Shown one piece after another: positions 45,936 through 57,300 of a stretch of DNA of 64,000 nt. The first letter of the stretch is position 1. Each line of letters starts with the position of its first letter. The stretch covers positions 11,077,378 to 11,141,377 of the forward strand of contig CM076658.1 of the NCBI GenBank assembly GCA_038496675.1, in the 5' to 3' direction. A program made the translations under genes and the position numbers. Source of the stretch: Rachycentron canadum. Its lineage: Eukaryota > Chordata > Actinopteri > Carangiformes > Rachycentridae. The notes beneath the pieces were generated by a model, which searched no databases, was not told the origin of the DNA, and worked only from the letters and a program-made list of their open reading frames with translations.

Positions 45936-48071
45936 TAACAAATTCTGTCCCATTACAAAATAAGCAAACGTTGTTGATATTGGACCTGATATATTGATCT
46001 TGAAATGTTTATTCAGATGAAATTGTGAGGTTTCAAACAATGTACAGTAGCTTTTAGTTTGTAAAGATTAGTTAGGACTCAACAGCATGCCATCCCAGCT
46101 GAGGTAACCAGCCCAGCTCCTGGCCTGCATCCAGGCAGCTAATTACTAAGTGGTTTTTAATTCAACTTCAAGGTTGGCATGTATATGTTTATATTTATGT
46201 ACAGATCAATGACAGGTCAGTGTTCTCAGGCTGTCAAAAGTGATTTGTATATGCATTTTATTTGTTAAATGTAAATTTTTTTTATTAGCTTTTTCTCCTG
46301 TGATGAGGGACGTGAAGCATTAACGCTTGATAAACAGAGTACTGTTCTACCTGTTGGCTGTAGAGAGATTGACAGCATGGTGGGCTGTGAACTTTTGCAG
46401 AGCTGTGGCGCATTGAAGCTCAGTGGTTTTTGGCTGATGGAGTCAGTGGAGCAAAGAGGAGCTTTTAAGTCTGCCTGGCCGTCAGTCTGACACTGCACAT
46501 CAAAGGCTGTATGAATAATTGCCTAATGTGGCAGAGCCTTGCTTCTGACAAACATGCTGTCTCCCAGACAAGATCAGTGTTTTCTGCCTTTACCAGCATC
46601 ACTTCATAATGAACAAATCACCTTTCTGAAAGGAAATCCTGCTTAAAACAGTACTATACTGTCTTCTCTTGACTTAATAGTTATTTTTCTCTGTGAATAA
46701 ACATCGGGATCATTTTACTCAGTCAGAGGTCAAGTGTACAGAATAACTTTTATTCTGCTTGGACCTCACTGAAATAAACCTGTTGAATATTTCATTAGAT
46801 AACAGACAGGTATTTCCACTTGGGATCCTCTTGCACTTTCATTTTATTCAATACTTTGCATATTGCAATGATCTGGTCATCCTGAACGTATTTTCATCAT
46901 ATTGAATATTGTGTCTTACAGGATTTTGCTCTTTCTTTTTTTTCCTACTGTATCTGTATTGGTCTCTAAGAAAAGTCTGCTACTGTTATAATATTCTGAT
47001 CTAAGTTTAAAAGGAAATCATTCATCATAGATGCTGCTTTACCTTGTCTGTTTTTTTAAATAATCTATTTGGGTTAGAAAACATAAATAGCTGCTGATCT
47101 ATCAGCCTTAGAGCTTTGAGTGAATGAAAGGCCTTGTCCTTGGACAAATGCGTTTTATATCTATATGAGCCAATCCCATTTAGCACCAATAGAACCCATT
47201 CTGCTGATAACGCAAGATATGTCTTGAGTAAATTGAGCATAATGATTAAAAGTGCTTAATAACTCTCAATAGCCCAAACTGAGCCTGTTTACCCTTCCAC
47301 TGCAGACACACATACACACATGCACACACACACACACACACACCCCATGTCACCAACTTGATCCCCAGCTGTTCTCAGAAAGTCTTAACTGTTATGTATA
47401 ATTTATTTTCCTCTATTTTAGATCCAAATAACTGTCTATTGTTTGATTAACCCGCTGATCCGATGGACTGAAGAGGAGTTTTCTGTCTGCTGTCTGTAAA
47501 TACAGGCTGTAGGTTGCTGCTTGGCACAGCTCAGGAGTCTTAGCTTGCCCATCCTGCTCACACGGTGCCAGAAACATCTCAGAGGGCAGCTGGGCACAAT
47601 GCCACAACTGAGCTATTGTAGATTCTGTGTTTCTTCCACAAAGCTTTTCATTGCATTTTTGAGTTATCATGACACTAATACAACACAGTTAGTATTCATT
47701 TGTGGATCTGAATGCTGAAAAATGGTTAAATTTTAATCTGCAGAGTAGAGTGAAATGTCCATGCTGGGAAGAGTTTGAACAGGTACTTAACGTTATTGTT
47801 ATTGTTGCTAAAACCCATGATTTAATATGGATAAAATCCATGTGATGGATGATCGGCAAACAGATCGGCTGCAGCAATGCTGTGAAGCATTACTTAGCAA
47901 CACGTTAAAGTAATTTGATCTGTTTTTTCATTAGAAAGTGGTGCAACATTGTGGTTGTGGTTAGCTAGTTTGTTGTCACATCAGGAATTTAATAGAAGGT
48001 TCATTTACATATTAAACTCTCGATCAGAGGACAGGTTGTGCTGGTACATGGTAACTTGCCACAGCAGCGAG
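45936..48071. other. hs6st3 intron 1, segment without recognised genes
   Basis: No gene or interspersed repeat recognised; a short CA run at 47322-47343. Confidence 0.55.
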
Positions 48072-48102
48072 GTGTGTGTCTGTGTGTGTGTGTGTGTGTG
48101 TG
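48072..48102. repeat. (GT)n microsatellite
   Basis: GT run with one TC interruption, directly before the LINE-like fragment. Confidence 0.95.
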
Positions 48103-48260
48103 TCAGACCCTGAAGCTCCAGAACAACCTGCCAAAGAAAATCAAGCATCATGTAAATCGCTTCTTGAAGCATACTTTTAGCAGAAAAGCCTCTTTGTTGG
48201 CATTTACTCTCAAAGAAAATTCAAAGAGTCACAGAAATGCATTTCAGCATTTGATTTAGT
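48103..48260 (+). mobile_element. LINE-like fragment, probably L2 family
   Basis: The open frame LQNNLPKKIKHHVNRFLKHT followed by FSRKASLLAF recalls the last residues of L2-type reverse transcriptases (LWN.LP..IR....FK..LKT.LF...A). Only the C-terminal tail is present and it is diverged. Confidence 0.45.
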
Positions 48261-48924
48261 GAATGTAAAGCTGCCATCTTATGACAAACTGTTTTCCAAG
48301 ATGTTACTACAATTTAGTACAATTTTACAATTTTGTTTCACTGCAAACATTTGATGTTTGATGACTGCCTGTTTCACCTGTTTTGCAGTAATTGTACCTT
48401 TATGGGAAGTGAAGTAAGACCTACACTCTCCTTTGCACACAAGTTACAGTTCGTAGTTTAATTCATATTATTACTATTTTAGGTTTTCACATCACAAAAA
48501 GGTGGCGCTTTAAGATGACTGGGTGACTGTATGGAACAAATGTGTTTACATGAGTGGCCTTTGATCATTCTTCATAGGCAGGCCTTTCCAGAGGAGGCTC
48601 ACAGTAACCATCACTTTGATCACAGCTATGGCTCCTTAAACATGTGAGCAATGATCACTGATGAATAATTTATTCTCTAGTTATCATATTAGTGATAAAA
48701 GTAAACCAAGAGAGGAACTGTGAGGCAAAGAGTCAGAGAGTCTGGGCTAGACTTGCCAATATGCAGTAGTGGGTTTGCAGCTGAGAAGCTTGGAATAGGC
48801 CAACTATATCATCGAATGCTGTGCTCATTAGACTAATAAGTAGCTGTATTGACAACTGCTGAAGGGAGCAGACAGAGCTGATGTGTTTCTCCACTTAGCT
48901 CGGACACTGGGCAACCTCTACAGT

Positions 48925-48977
48925 CATTCATCCATCCATCCATTCATTAATCCATCCATCTATCCATCCATCCATAC
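48925..48977. repeat. (ATCC)n tetranucleotide repeat, imperfect
   Basis: Run of ATCC/ATTC units. Confidence 0.95.
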
Positions 48978-49351
48978 AGCTAGAGAAAAACATGCTTAAG
49001 TGTTCATAAATATACAGTTCTTGTCAGCAATTACACTTTCTCCTCTAATTACATTGAACTATATTTTGCTCTATTGTTATTCATGGTCTGTTCAAACACC
49101 AGTTTACAGTTATGGGTGTCCACGGAATATGCATTAATAAACCATTTATTAAATGTGTATATACTGATTAGAAAAGTAACAACAAAGTAGTGTTAAACAA
49201 CATATTGATAAAATCAATCTGTTTATCACCTTTAGATTCATTCTTTGGCCTTTTAAATGTCAGCAAATGGCATCTATTACAACATGTCTTGAGGCTGTTA
49301 GTTATAAAGTATTAGGTTTTATCCTCGGCAAAGAAAAGCTGAACCAAAGAA

Positions 49352-49385
49352 TGTTTGTTTGTTTGTTTGTTTGTGTTTGTTTGTT
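49352..49385. repeat. (GTTT)n tetranucleotide repeat
   Basis: About eight GTTT units with one interruption. Confidence 0.95.
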
Positions 49386-49497
49386 CTGTAATGTCCATAT
49401 TTCCCTGATTATTTTGTGTATCCTATGGGGCCATCAAGTGATACCCATTGCACACAAGCTTAGACATTAAATGATAAATAGAATAAGAATATTCAAA

Positions 49498-49578
49498 AAT
49501 TAATTGACATTTTCATTCTCTAAACAGTTGCCTTAATAGATTAATTTTTGGCTATTGACTAATTGACAAATCAACTAC
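49498..49578 (-). mobile_element. Fragment of the same teleost element as at 31654
   Basis: AACAGTTGCCTTAATAGATT, AATTTTTGGCTATTGACTAA and TTGACAAATCAAC resemble the terminal part of that element, where short TTAATCGATTA-type words recur. Only one end is present. Confidence 0.4.
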
Positions 49579-49796
49579 ATTGTACAACACAAATGTTTAC
49601 AATCATCTTATTATCTATTTCTCCTTCACTTTCTCTCATCTTTTCCTGTCTTGTCCTCCTCCCCTTCTCTCAGTCTTGCATTAACACACACACTTTCCTC
49701 CAATTCCACAGACTCTCAGCAGGGCAGGGATTATAGCCATGGTTAAAACCTTTCCAATGCTGCTGGCTTGATCCTCTGTGCCAAACAGAGACTAAA

Positions 49797-50267
49797 TTGA
49801 GCTTCAGAAAGTTAGATAATCTGCCTCATCTACATGACTCTATGTTAGCCATGCTAATATTTAAGAGGCACTCACTTTGTAAAATCTCAGGCCCCACCTG
49901 GCTGGGTGTTCGGGGAAATCTCATCTTTAAGGCAATTTGGTTAGCAGCTTGTGGTATATGTAAATATCCATTGCTGCTTAAAATGCAAGAATCAAGCAAA
50001 AATAGAGCCAATGTAGTATTAGGCCTTTTAGTGCTGGAAAATGTTTCCACATTAATTTCCCTTCAATGTATCCAACATGGCCGACAGTTAAATTGGCAGA
50101 GGAGTCAGTCCATTAGATGTGCATTAAAAGAAGTTAAAACTTTTATGTATCATGATTACAGCTACTATACAATTTGGAGGAGCTGCATAAAAATGGTCAC
50201 TGAAAGAAGATGCTCTATTGACCATAGCATAATGGTATTTTCAGGAATAAAATTAAAATATTTTTAA
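49797..50267 (+). other. Unexplained 156-codon open frame in the intron
   Basis: The longest uninterrupted frame in the intron, ATG to TAA. The predicted product (MSFRKLDNLPHLHDSMLAML at the start) has no domain I recognise, no signal peptide and no clear splice sites. Its composition is like the flanking intron. The most likely reading is chance, or a conserved non-coding element with few stops. Listed so that it can be checked, not as a gene. Confidence 0.12.
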
Positions 50268-51262
50268 GTGTATTGCAGTCTCTTCTCTCTTCTCAAGGAG
50301 GTCATAAACTCTTGGCCGCTGCAGTTCAAGTAAAGCCCAGTGCTGCAGACCACCCAGTCTCTTAAGGATAAAATCATAATGGCATAAAATCATCCCCAGC
50401 TCCACTGTTCTTGATTAAATGTATTCATCATAACTTTGTCTGGGCAATAACCATAAAAGCACTTGAGACTATGGAAGTCATTGTCTTCACTGAATTATCT
50501 GGAGACTGTCCCTGTCAGGTTTATTAACTTTGAGTGTGTACAGGTCTAACTGACTCAGAATAGCATGTCTATTGTTGAGTTATTTAGTGTAACTACAGGT
50601 ATATTATTATTCTGTTATTATTAAACATTATCTAATCTTCTCCAAACCAAAGAAAAAACAAAAAAAGAAACAAAGAAAAAAGAAAATACATTTGTGCAAA
50701 CTTCTAAGAGTGATACTCATGGTCCAAACATTTCTATGGCGGGCGCATTCACTTCCTGGAGTCTTGTCATCACCTTCAGGTTTCGGGGCAACCAGCGAGA
50801 CCGTGAGACCCTGAGATGTAACGTGTTAATTAGTGAGTTTCCGTGTTGCTCACGGGTGGATTTTGTTACCTTTGGACAGAGGGCTCTGTCTGGCTGTAGC
50901 TTCAGCTTCACCTGACAGAAACAAGAGCGGTATCATTCTTCTCATCTAACTCTTGGCAAGAGAAGCAGTCAAATATATTTCCCAAAATGTATAATTATTC
51001 CTTTAAAGCTCTTCTAATGATGTTTTGTTTAACTTAATAACGTATCGATTGATTTTATTCAGCTGTTCTGTGTCTTTTTAGTATATTATGATTTTGTCTT
51101 GTTGCAGCATTTACACATTAACTGCATTTTGTTCAGTCTTATGGCTCTTTGGCCACAGCAGACTGCTGTTATCAATGAAAAACCTCTGGTAAACCCGCGC
51201 TACCAAAAAACAGACACAGCAGTAAACATGGAGGAGTATTGTAGTATCTTGCAGCTAAAGAG

Positions 51263-51390
51263 CTAAGGGTTTTTCTCAGGCATTAATGAGTGCTTAATTG
51301 AGCTAGTCAGCGTTGGGCTAACATTGACCAGGTGGCCCGTGTGACGGATTTTGTAATGAAAGGTGCGGTGAAAGGTAACATGCTGGATTG
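51263..51390. repeat. Dispersed repeat shared with 55160-55260, copy 1
   Basis: GATTTTGTAATGAAAGGTGC, GGTGAAAGGTAACATGCTGG parallels GGTTTTATAGTGAAAATTGC, AGTGAAATGTAGCAACCTGC in the second copy. On the minus strand both give a related peptide (HRTFHYKIRHTGH versus HCNFHYKTSHMGI). Family unknown to me. Confidence 0.4.
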
Positions 51391-51729
51391 CGGGTAAACT
51401 CATAATCACTAATATGACTCTGCGTCTGCTGAATGTGTAAGCATCATCAATGTTAGGTGATGAAAATACCTCTGTGTGGCATTTGCAGGTTGTTTCCCGG
51501 CCCAAACATTTGTTGACAAGGGTTTTGGTTCAACTTTTAACTAAAATTAGCAAGCCTTCATCTGTAGTGCATGTAGCCACACGAGTGGCTCCGTGAGGTC
51601 TTACTTTGACACAGCAGTGCTTCAGGCTTAGCTTAGTTTAGCTTAGGGTGTTAAAACAGGCTCATTAGCTCAAAAGCTGAAGCTGCACACAGCAGTTTTT
51701 TTGAACATGATGGAAAATCATGCTGAGTC

Positions 51730-51885
51730 AGACATTTCACTCAAAAACTCAAAAGTAAAATATCTATTTCGTGGTGGAGCTACAGAAAAGTCAGTCCTTA
51801 AGTTTTTGTCCTGTGGGCCTTTATCAAATAAGCCATTTGATATTTCTTGACATATTTCATTTTGGACCAAAATGAAAAACAGATG
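51730..51885 (+). repeat. Old teleost interspersed repeat, copy 3
   Basis: GACATTTCACTCAAAAACTC, TCGTGGTGGAGCTACAGAAA, AGTCAGTCC, then CTTGACATATTTCATTTTGG ACCAAAATG follow the order of the repeat at 45478. More diverged than copies 1 and 2. Confidence 0.45.
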
Positions 51886-54800
51886 ACAGCTCCATCCCTG
51901 AGCAGTGTCTCTATAGTGATTTAAAACTGAGCAGAGAGATACAATAACAGCTACCGAGTATAAGGATCACTACAGTATTTTTATGTCAGTGCCTGTGGAT
52001 GATTTCATTAATAATTCCCCAACCCTTCATTATTTTTACTCACCACCCAGAGATTGCTACTTCAGAATTGACTGTATTACTCCAACAACCATGGTAATGA
52101 CGATGATGATGATGGTGGTCATGCTCATGATGATAATGAACTTCTATAATGAAGATAAAAACTATTCTCTCTGAATTTAAAATGTATTTTTTGGGACATT
52201 AACTGCATATGGTGGGGGACTAAGTGGATGAAATGCTGTTGAGCTGAAGTTGTGTGGAAATATCAGAGAGACGTAAGACTCTCATGATGGCATGCGAAGC
52301 TCTCAGTGTCTTCAGCTCTGTGTTATGCGAAGTGACACGTACTGTGGTTTCCACTGCCAGTCTGTGTACTTGTGCCTCTCCTCTGGCTGTATTATTAATT
52401 CAGAGACCATGCGAGTACACGCCTTGTCTCCTCCTCCACTGTCTGTTGAAGAGATCTTTGAAAGAGAAAGATTAAAAGGAGAGCATAATTAGACAGGAGG
52501 ATTTCCACTATCATGGTAATTGAAGCCGAGCCGTCATATTACAGTGTCTAATTGGTTTCAAATTATAGAAAGGCAGTTTGGACAGCAGGGGGTCGCTTGC
52601 CATGTAAAGGGACATCCAGATTTCTTATAGTTTATACATATCCATATACATAATTGTCCAATTCTTGTGCTGTCTATTAGATACACACTGTCTGTACAGT
52701 CATTTTCCCTTTAGAGTAGCTACACACCACATTTAGAAGTCCCTAAATGACAGTAAAGAACAATTAGAAAGTAGCATATGAGATCTTTTATAATTGTAAC
52801 AGTTATGTAGCTGTGCCATAACTGTTACTGCCACTTAAATCTTTGTTCTCTGCAGCCTGACAAGCAGAGGAGGTCAAACAGGTGCTGTCCCAGGAGCTGA
52901 AATGAGACGACAGATCTCAGCGAAGCTACGCAGCCACTCAGATTCAAACGAAGATGGTCCCATTCCTGAGCTGGATCTTTAGCAGATTCCTCTAGAGGTC
53001 TATTCATCCTTCTCAGAGGATAGAGCTCGTTATTTAGGTCTTGCCCCTGGTAAAGATTTTTTTTTCCTTTTACATGCTGCTGCTCTTATATGCTGCTCCC
53101 CATTGCAGCAAGGTTACATTTTATGTCTGTGAATCAGGCACCTTTGTGTCAGACGGCAGGGTGCATGAGCATCACAAAGAGAAAGCAGGCAGAGAGGCAT
53201 GTGATTACCCAGCTTGCAGGGTATTTCATATCTAAGCAGTGAGTGTGTGCTGATTTCACCTCTTGTGACATTATATTCTGTTAAAGCACGAGCTACCCGA
53301 GACTTCACTCCACACTCACTGTGTTTCGGTTGTTCTGTGGCCCTGGTTATCGTCGCTACCATCCAGAAAGTGGTTTCTTGTGTCTCAGCTCAGGGAGGTT
53401 GTCCTGTGAGCTACTGTGTAGTAATCTTGAGGTTATGAAAACTAAAACTAAAACTAAAAAAAAAAAAAAAATGCTGAAGGAACCGCTGGTTCATTCCCAC
53501 GTGAGGTGGTGACACACAGGGTCACTGGTGGTAATGGGAAATTTGGTCACATCATAGGAAATGCTAGCTGAGCAACTGCTTTGTCAAAAAATAAATCAGA
53601 TGACAAGCTCCTGTTGGTTTTGCTTAAACTCTGGTTGTTTTAGTATCAGTCAAAAGTAATTGCAAATGTGAGCTGATTTCATGCTGCACACAGCTTGATT
53701 AGGCGGCAGCAGCGCCTCCGTTATGTTTGTTACGTGACTGAGATGTTGCCTGCACCTCTTTATCTAATAGCACACTGTGGCTGTTGCCTCTAGAAAAAAT
53801 AAGAAAAAAAAAATGATCCTCTGATTAAAAAGTGCCAAAAATGTCTGTTGTCTCATTTTGTAGAATCATTTTCGATGAGCAATCGCCGTTAGTGCTAGCC
53901 TCGGTGACAAATACGCTGTGTCCCTTGTGACCGTTTCACAGTGAAAAAAATGCTGCATGTTTATGAGGCAGGATAAAATTAAAAACTGTAACACTGAATT
54001 ACATGCATGCTTTGCTCCCTGAGTGTGAATCCTCCTGTGTCTGATTGCTGCTTAAACAATGACAATTACTCAGCCACAAACAAACAGAACTACCATAGAG
54101 AGGTAATAATAGAATGTAATACAATGAATGACTTTTGCAGGAAAAACATGCAACTTTAAGGTTCTTATAATTATTAGTGCCACATTAGTATTTGATGAAG
54201 AAGCCACAAATTTCTCCCTTTTGATATATGACAGTTATTCTTTTTTTCTGTAGTGTAAAAGAAGGAATGAAATGTTTCCCTTCTAAGACGCAATTTTTTT
54301 CCCCCTTGTTATCTGCCACTCCTTGTACAAGTACTCTCTGTATGCACACCATGTCAAGTGCTAGCAATGCCAGTTTCCTGACAAGTAAATGAAAGGTCCC
54401 ATCGTTCTTCTTGTTTCTTCCCAGGTGACACCCACTGTCCCCATTCCGTCACCATCAAAAAGCCGTACAAGATGCCGAGAACCTCAAAAACGGTCCATTA
54501 TGGGCTGCCAGGGGGAACGCAGACACCATTAAGGAATGGTATCGGTTACAAATAATGCATGTCTCCAGTCTCATTCTCATCTTGTCTGAGAGAAACGGGA
54601 CAGCGCAGAGCTGTACAGCTGCATCGAGAGACCTTGCATGCTGAATAACACACATGGTCTCACAGACCAAGGACATCTTCTCACCAGACATGGTGAAGGC
54701 AGGATCTTGCCATATAATCCCATGTTAAAGCCATTCAACAACTGAAACAAAGCTACATTACTGATATTGGAAGCACACCACATTTGTGTTCTGTTTATCA

Positions 54801-55159
54801 GCATATTGTGAATATATAGTTCTGCTTTAGAAATGAAAGGTATATGTAACATTACAGTTCATAAAGTGGACTGATAAAGTCAAGTCCCCATCGGTCTCCA
54901 TCACCTTACCGCTGGTAATATCAATGTCACTTTTCATGACTGCTGAAATTAAAGACCTCAGGGATGGAGGAAGTCATTACCTGGAGAAGTAATTTCTCTT
55001 TAAGCATCTTTACTCATGGTGTATGGTGCAGCACTCAGGAGGTTTTTTTTTTCACAAGGTTAAGCACATATCACTTGCTGTAACATTTCTTAAGTGGTAA
55101 AAGATAGCACTAATCGAGATGAATTGTAATCCAATGCCAATGCTGCTTGGAAATTTCTT
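51886..55159. other. hs6st3 intron 1, segment without recognised genes
   Basis: Contains a GAT-rich patch near 52096-52140 and a CTAAAA-rich run at 53437-53471. No gene recognised. Confidence 0.55.
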
Positions 55160-55260
55160 TCCAAGAAGTCTGCACCACTCTGCATTATTCCCATGTGAGA
55201 GGTTTTATAGTGAAAATTGCAGTGAAATGTAGCAACCTGCTTTGTGGAAAAGTGCTGATA
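55160..55260. repeat. Dispersed repeat shared with 51263-51390, copy 2
   Basis: Second copy of the sequence described at 51263, same orientation, about 3.9 kb away. Confidence 0.4.
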
Positions 55261-56389
55261 CAGTTTCTTTCTCAATATTTCTAAATGTTGTTTAACTAAA
55301 ATAATTGTCACAAGTACAGCTAAAACTGTTTGCTGCAGCTTGTAGCAAAATAAAAACTTTTAGCAAACGCACACAACGTGGGCGTACATCTGTACTTGAA
55401 TATTCTTCTGAACCGTTGGCCATTTTCTTTCAAACTGTGGTGACACCAGCCCTTTCGCTTTTTTTATTTTGCGTGACAAGATGTAAGATGTAATCTCAAA
55501 ACTCCAAAGGCTCACTCTTTTACTGTGAGATGCCATTAAGTTCTGAGGCGTTTATGTCTTTTTAATGAGAGAGCTAAATTGCCTTCATACGCGGTGATTT
55601 TTGTGCAAATGAAAGCCTTCCAGACTATGAATGTAAAGTAGACGACTAAATGTTCCTTGGCACGTTGTGGGCCACGGGCAGCCGCATTAGGATTCACACT
55701 GGCGACCACGTGACGAAGCTGAGCGCTACTCTCTCCTTGAAAATATTTTAAATGTGATGAACAAAATGCAGATTCATGCCAGCAACACAACATGTCATTA
55801 CAGTGCATGTCGGAAACAGTCAGACTCCTGCGTATTATCTACGGCTGTATCCGTTTGATCAAGAATGGCTTGACACTGGTATCCTGCGGAAGATTATTCC
55901 TTTGGCGCAGCTGAAACATTCTCAGAAAAACCAGCCAGGTTTGTGATAGTGACAGCACAGGATATCAGTTGGTTCATATATTTTCTAAGAGGAAATATCC
56001 CCAAAATCACCTCTCTATTTCTTACACTGTCTGGTGTTTGACAGCTACACTGGTGCTGAGACCAGAAATATTAGTTTGTCCAGCACAAAGTAGCACAAAA
56101 TCTTCTCACCTTGTCGTAAAATGTCCAGTTATGGTGGTCAGGGCAAACATATCAAAATAATGAAAAAATATCTGACAACATAATGTCACCTTAAAGTGCA
56201 CAGATTAGCTGAGGAAGTTAGTGCAGTTGTCATGAAGATGGCTCAGTTGTTGTCATGTGTCCTATGTCCATATGTCACATAAGAACAGGTGGCCATATAT
56301 GGAAGAATCCCTGTCCAGATGATGAGAGATGCTCACAAGCCATTTTCTGCAAGTCCAAGCAGCAGCCTCTGAGGCTGAGAAATATTTTC

Positions 56390-56427
56390 AAAAAAAAAAA
56401 ACAACACACACACACAAACACACAAAA
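56390..56427. repeat. A-rich / CA run
   Basis: A11 followed by imperfect CA units. Confidence 0.9.
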
Positions 56428-57186
56428 CAGCAAGTGCCAAAAGCTGCAGTTGTCACTTGAGCCAGTCCATGCCCGACATACACCAGATTTCATAGAAACA
56501 AATTAAAAGTCAAAAATAATAATCCAGGTCTACACCAGAATTGAGCTGGCTCCTCCCTGGCCCATGCTCCCTCCTTCCACCAAGTATGCTGTCAATTGGT
56601 TCAGTGTTGTCCTGCTAAGAAACAAACATCAGTGAACACAACTAACCTCCTCATGGGAGGTAAAGACTGGCCCAAATCTTGAGTCGAGTCTTAAGTTACT
56701 GTGCGTGTGACTTCTCCATCTCTACCCCTGTTGACAATTAAAGATGGTCTCGGTATGCAAATGTCCTACTCAGCATTTCAGCAGCTGTTCACTGACTCTT
56801 GGTTGATGACTTTTGACCTTTTTCCAGTTGATGCTGTGACAGCTGGTGCTGACGGTTCCTTGTGTTCATTCAGCCTCTTGTCCAACATGCACTGCTACTG
56901 AATATAAGTATACAAGTATACAATATTTAAGCTTTGCCAGCAAAATATACTTAAAATATAATATAAATATACTTATGAAAAGTACAAGTATTCATTATGC
57001 AGAATCAGGATTTTCCTGTGAAATATAAGTTTCAGTTTAAAGTATCATAACACTCACTGTTTTGCTTATTTGCTTGTCAGCATCAAAATGAACAGAAAAA
57101 AACCCTATTATAATTATAATATACTATTAGATCAACCCTATTATAATTGTACAATTGTTTTAAAGCTATAATAAATATTATGCTGT

Positions 57187-57300
57187 TTCAATAAAACCTT
57201 ATTTGTATAGCAAATCATAAGCATTATCTCAAGGCACTAAAGGGTGAGGTCAAGACTTTTCAATATTATAGAGAGAAATCCAATATTTTTAGGGAGTTGG
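57187..57300 (+). repeat. Fish interspersed repeat fragment
   Basis: CTTATTTGTATAGCAAATCA, TTATCTCAAGGCACTAAAGG, AGGTCAAGACTTTTCAATAT and TATAGAGAGAAATCCAA correspond to a widespread fish repeat with the words TTTATTTGTATAGCACC, ATCTCAAGGCGCTTTAC and AATTATAGAGAGAAACCCAA. Class not certain. Confidence 0.55.
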
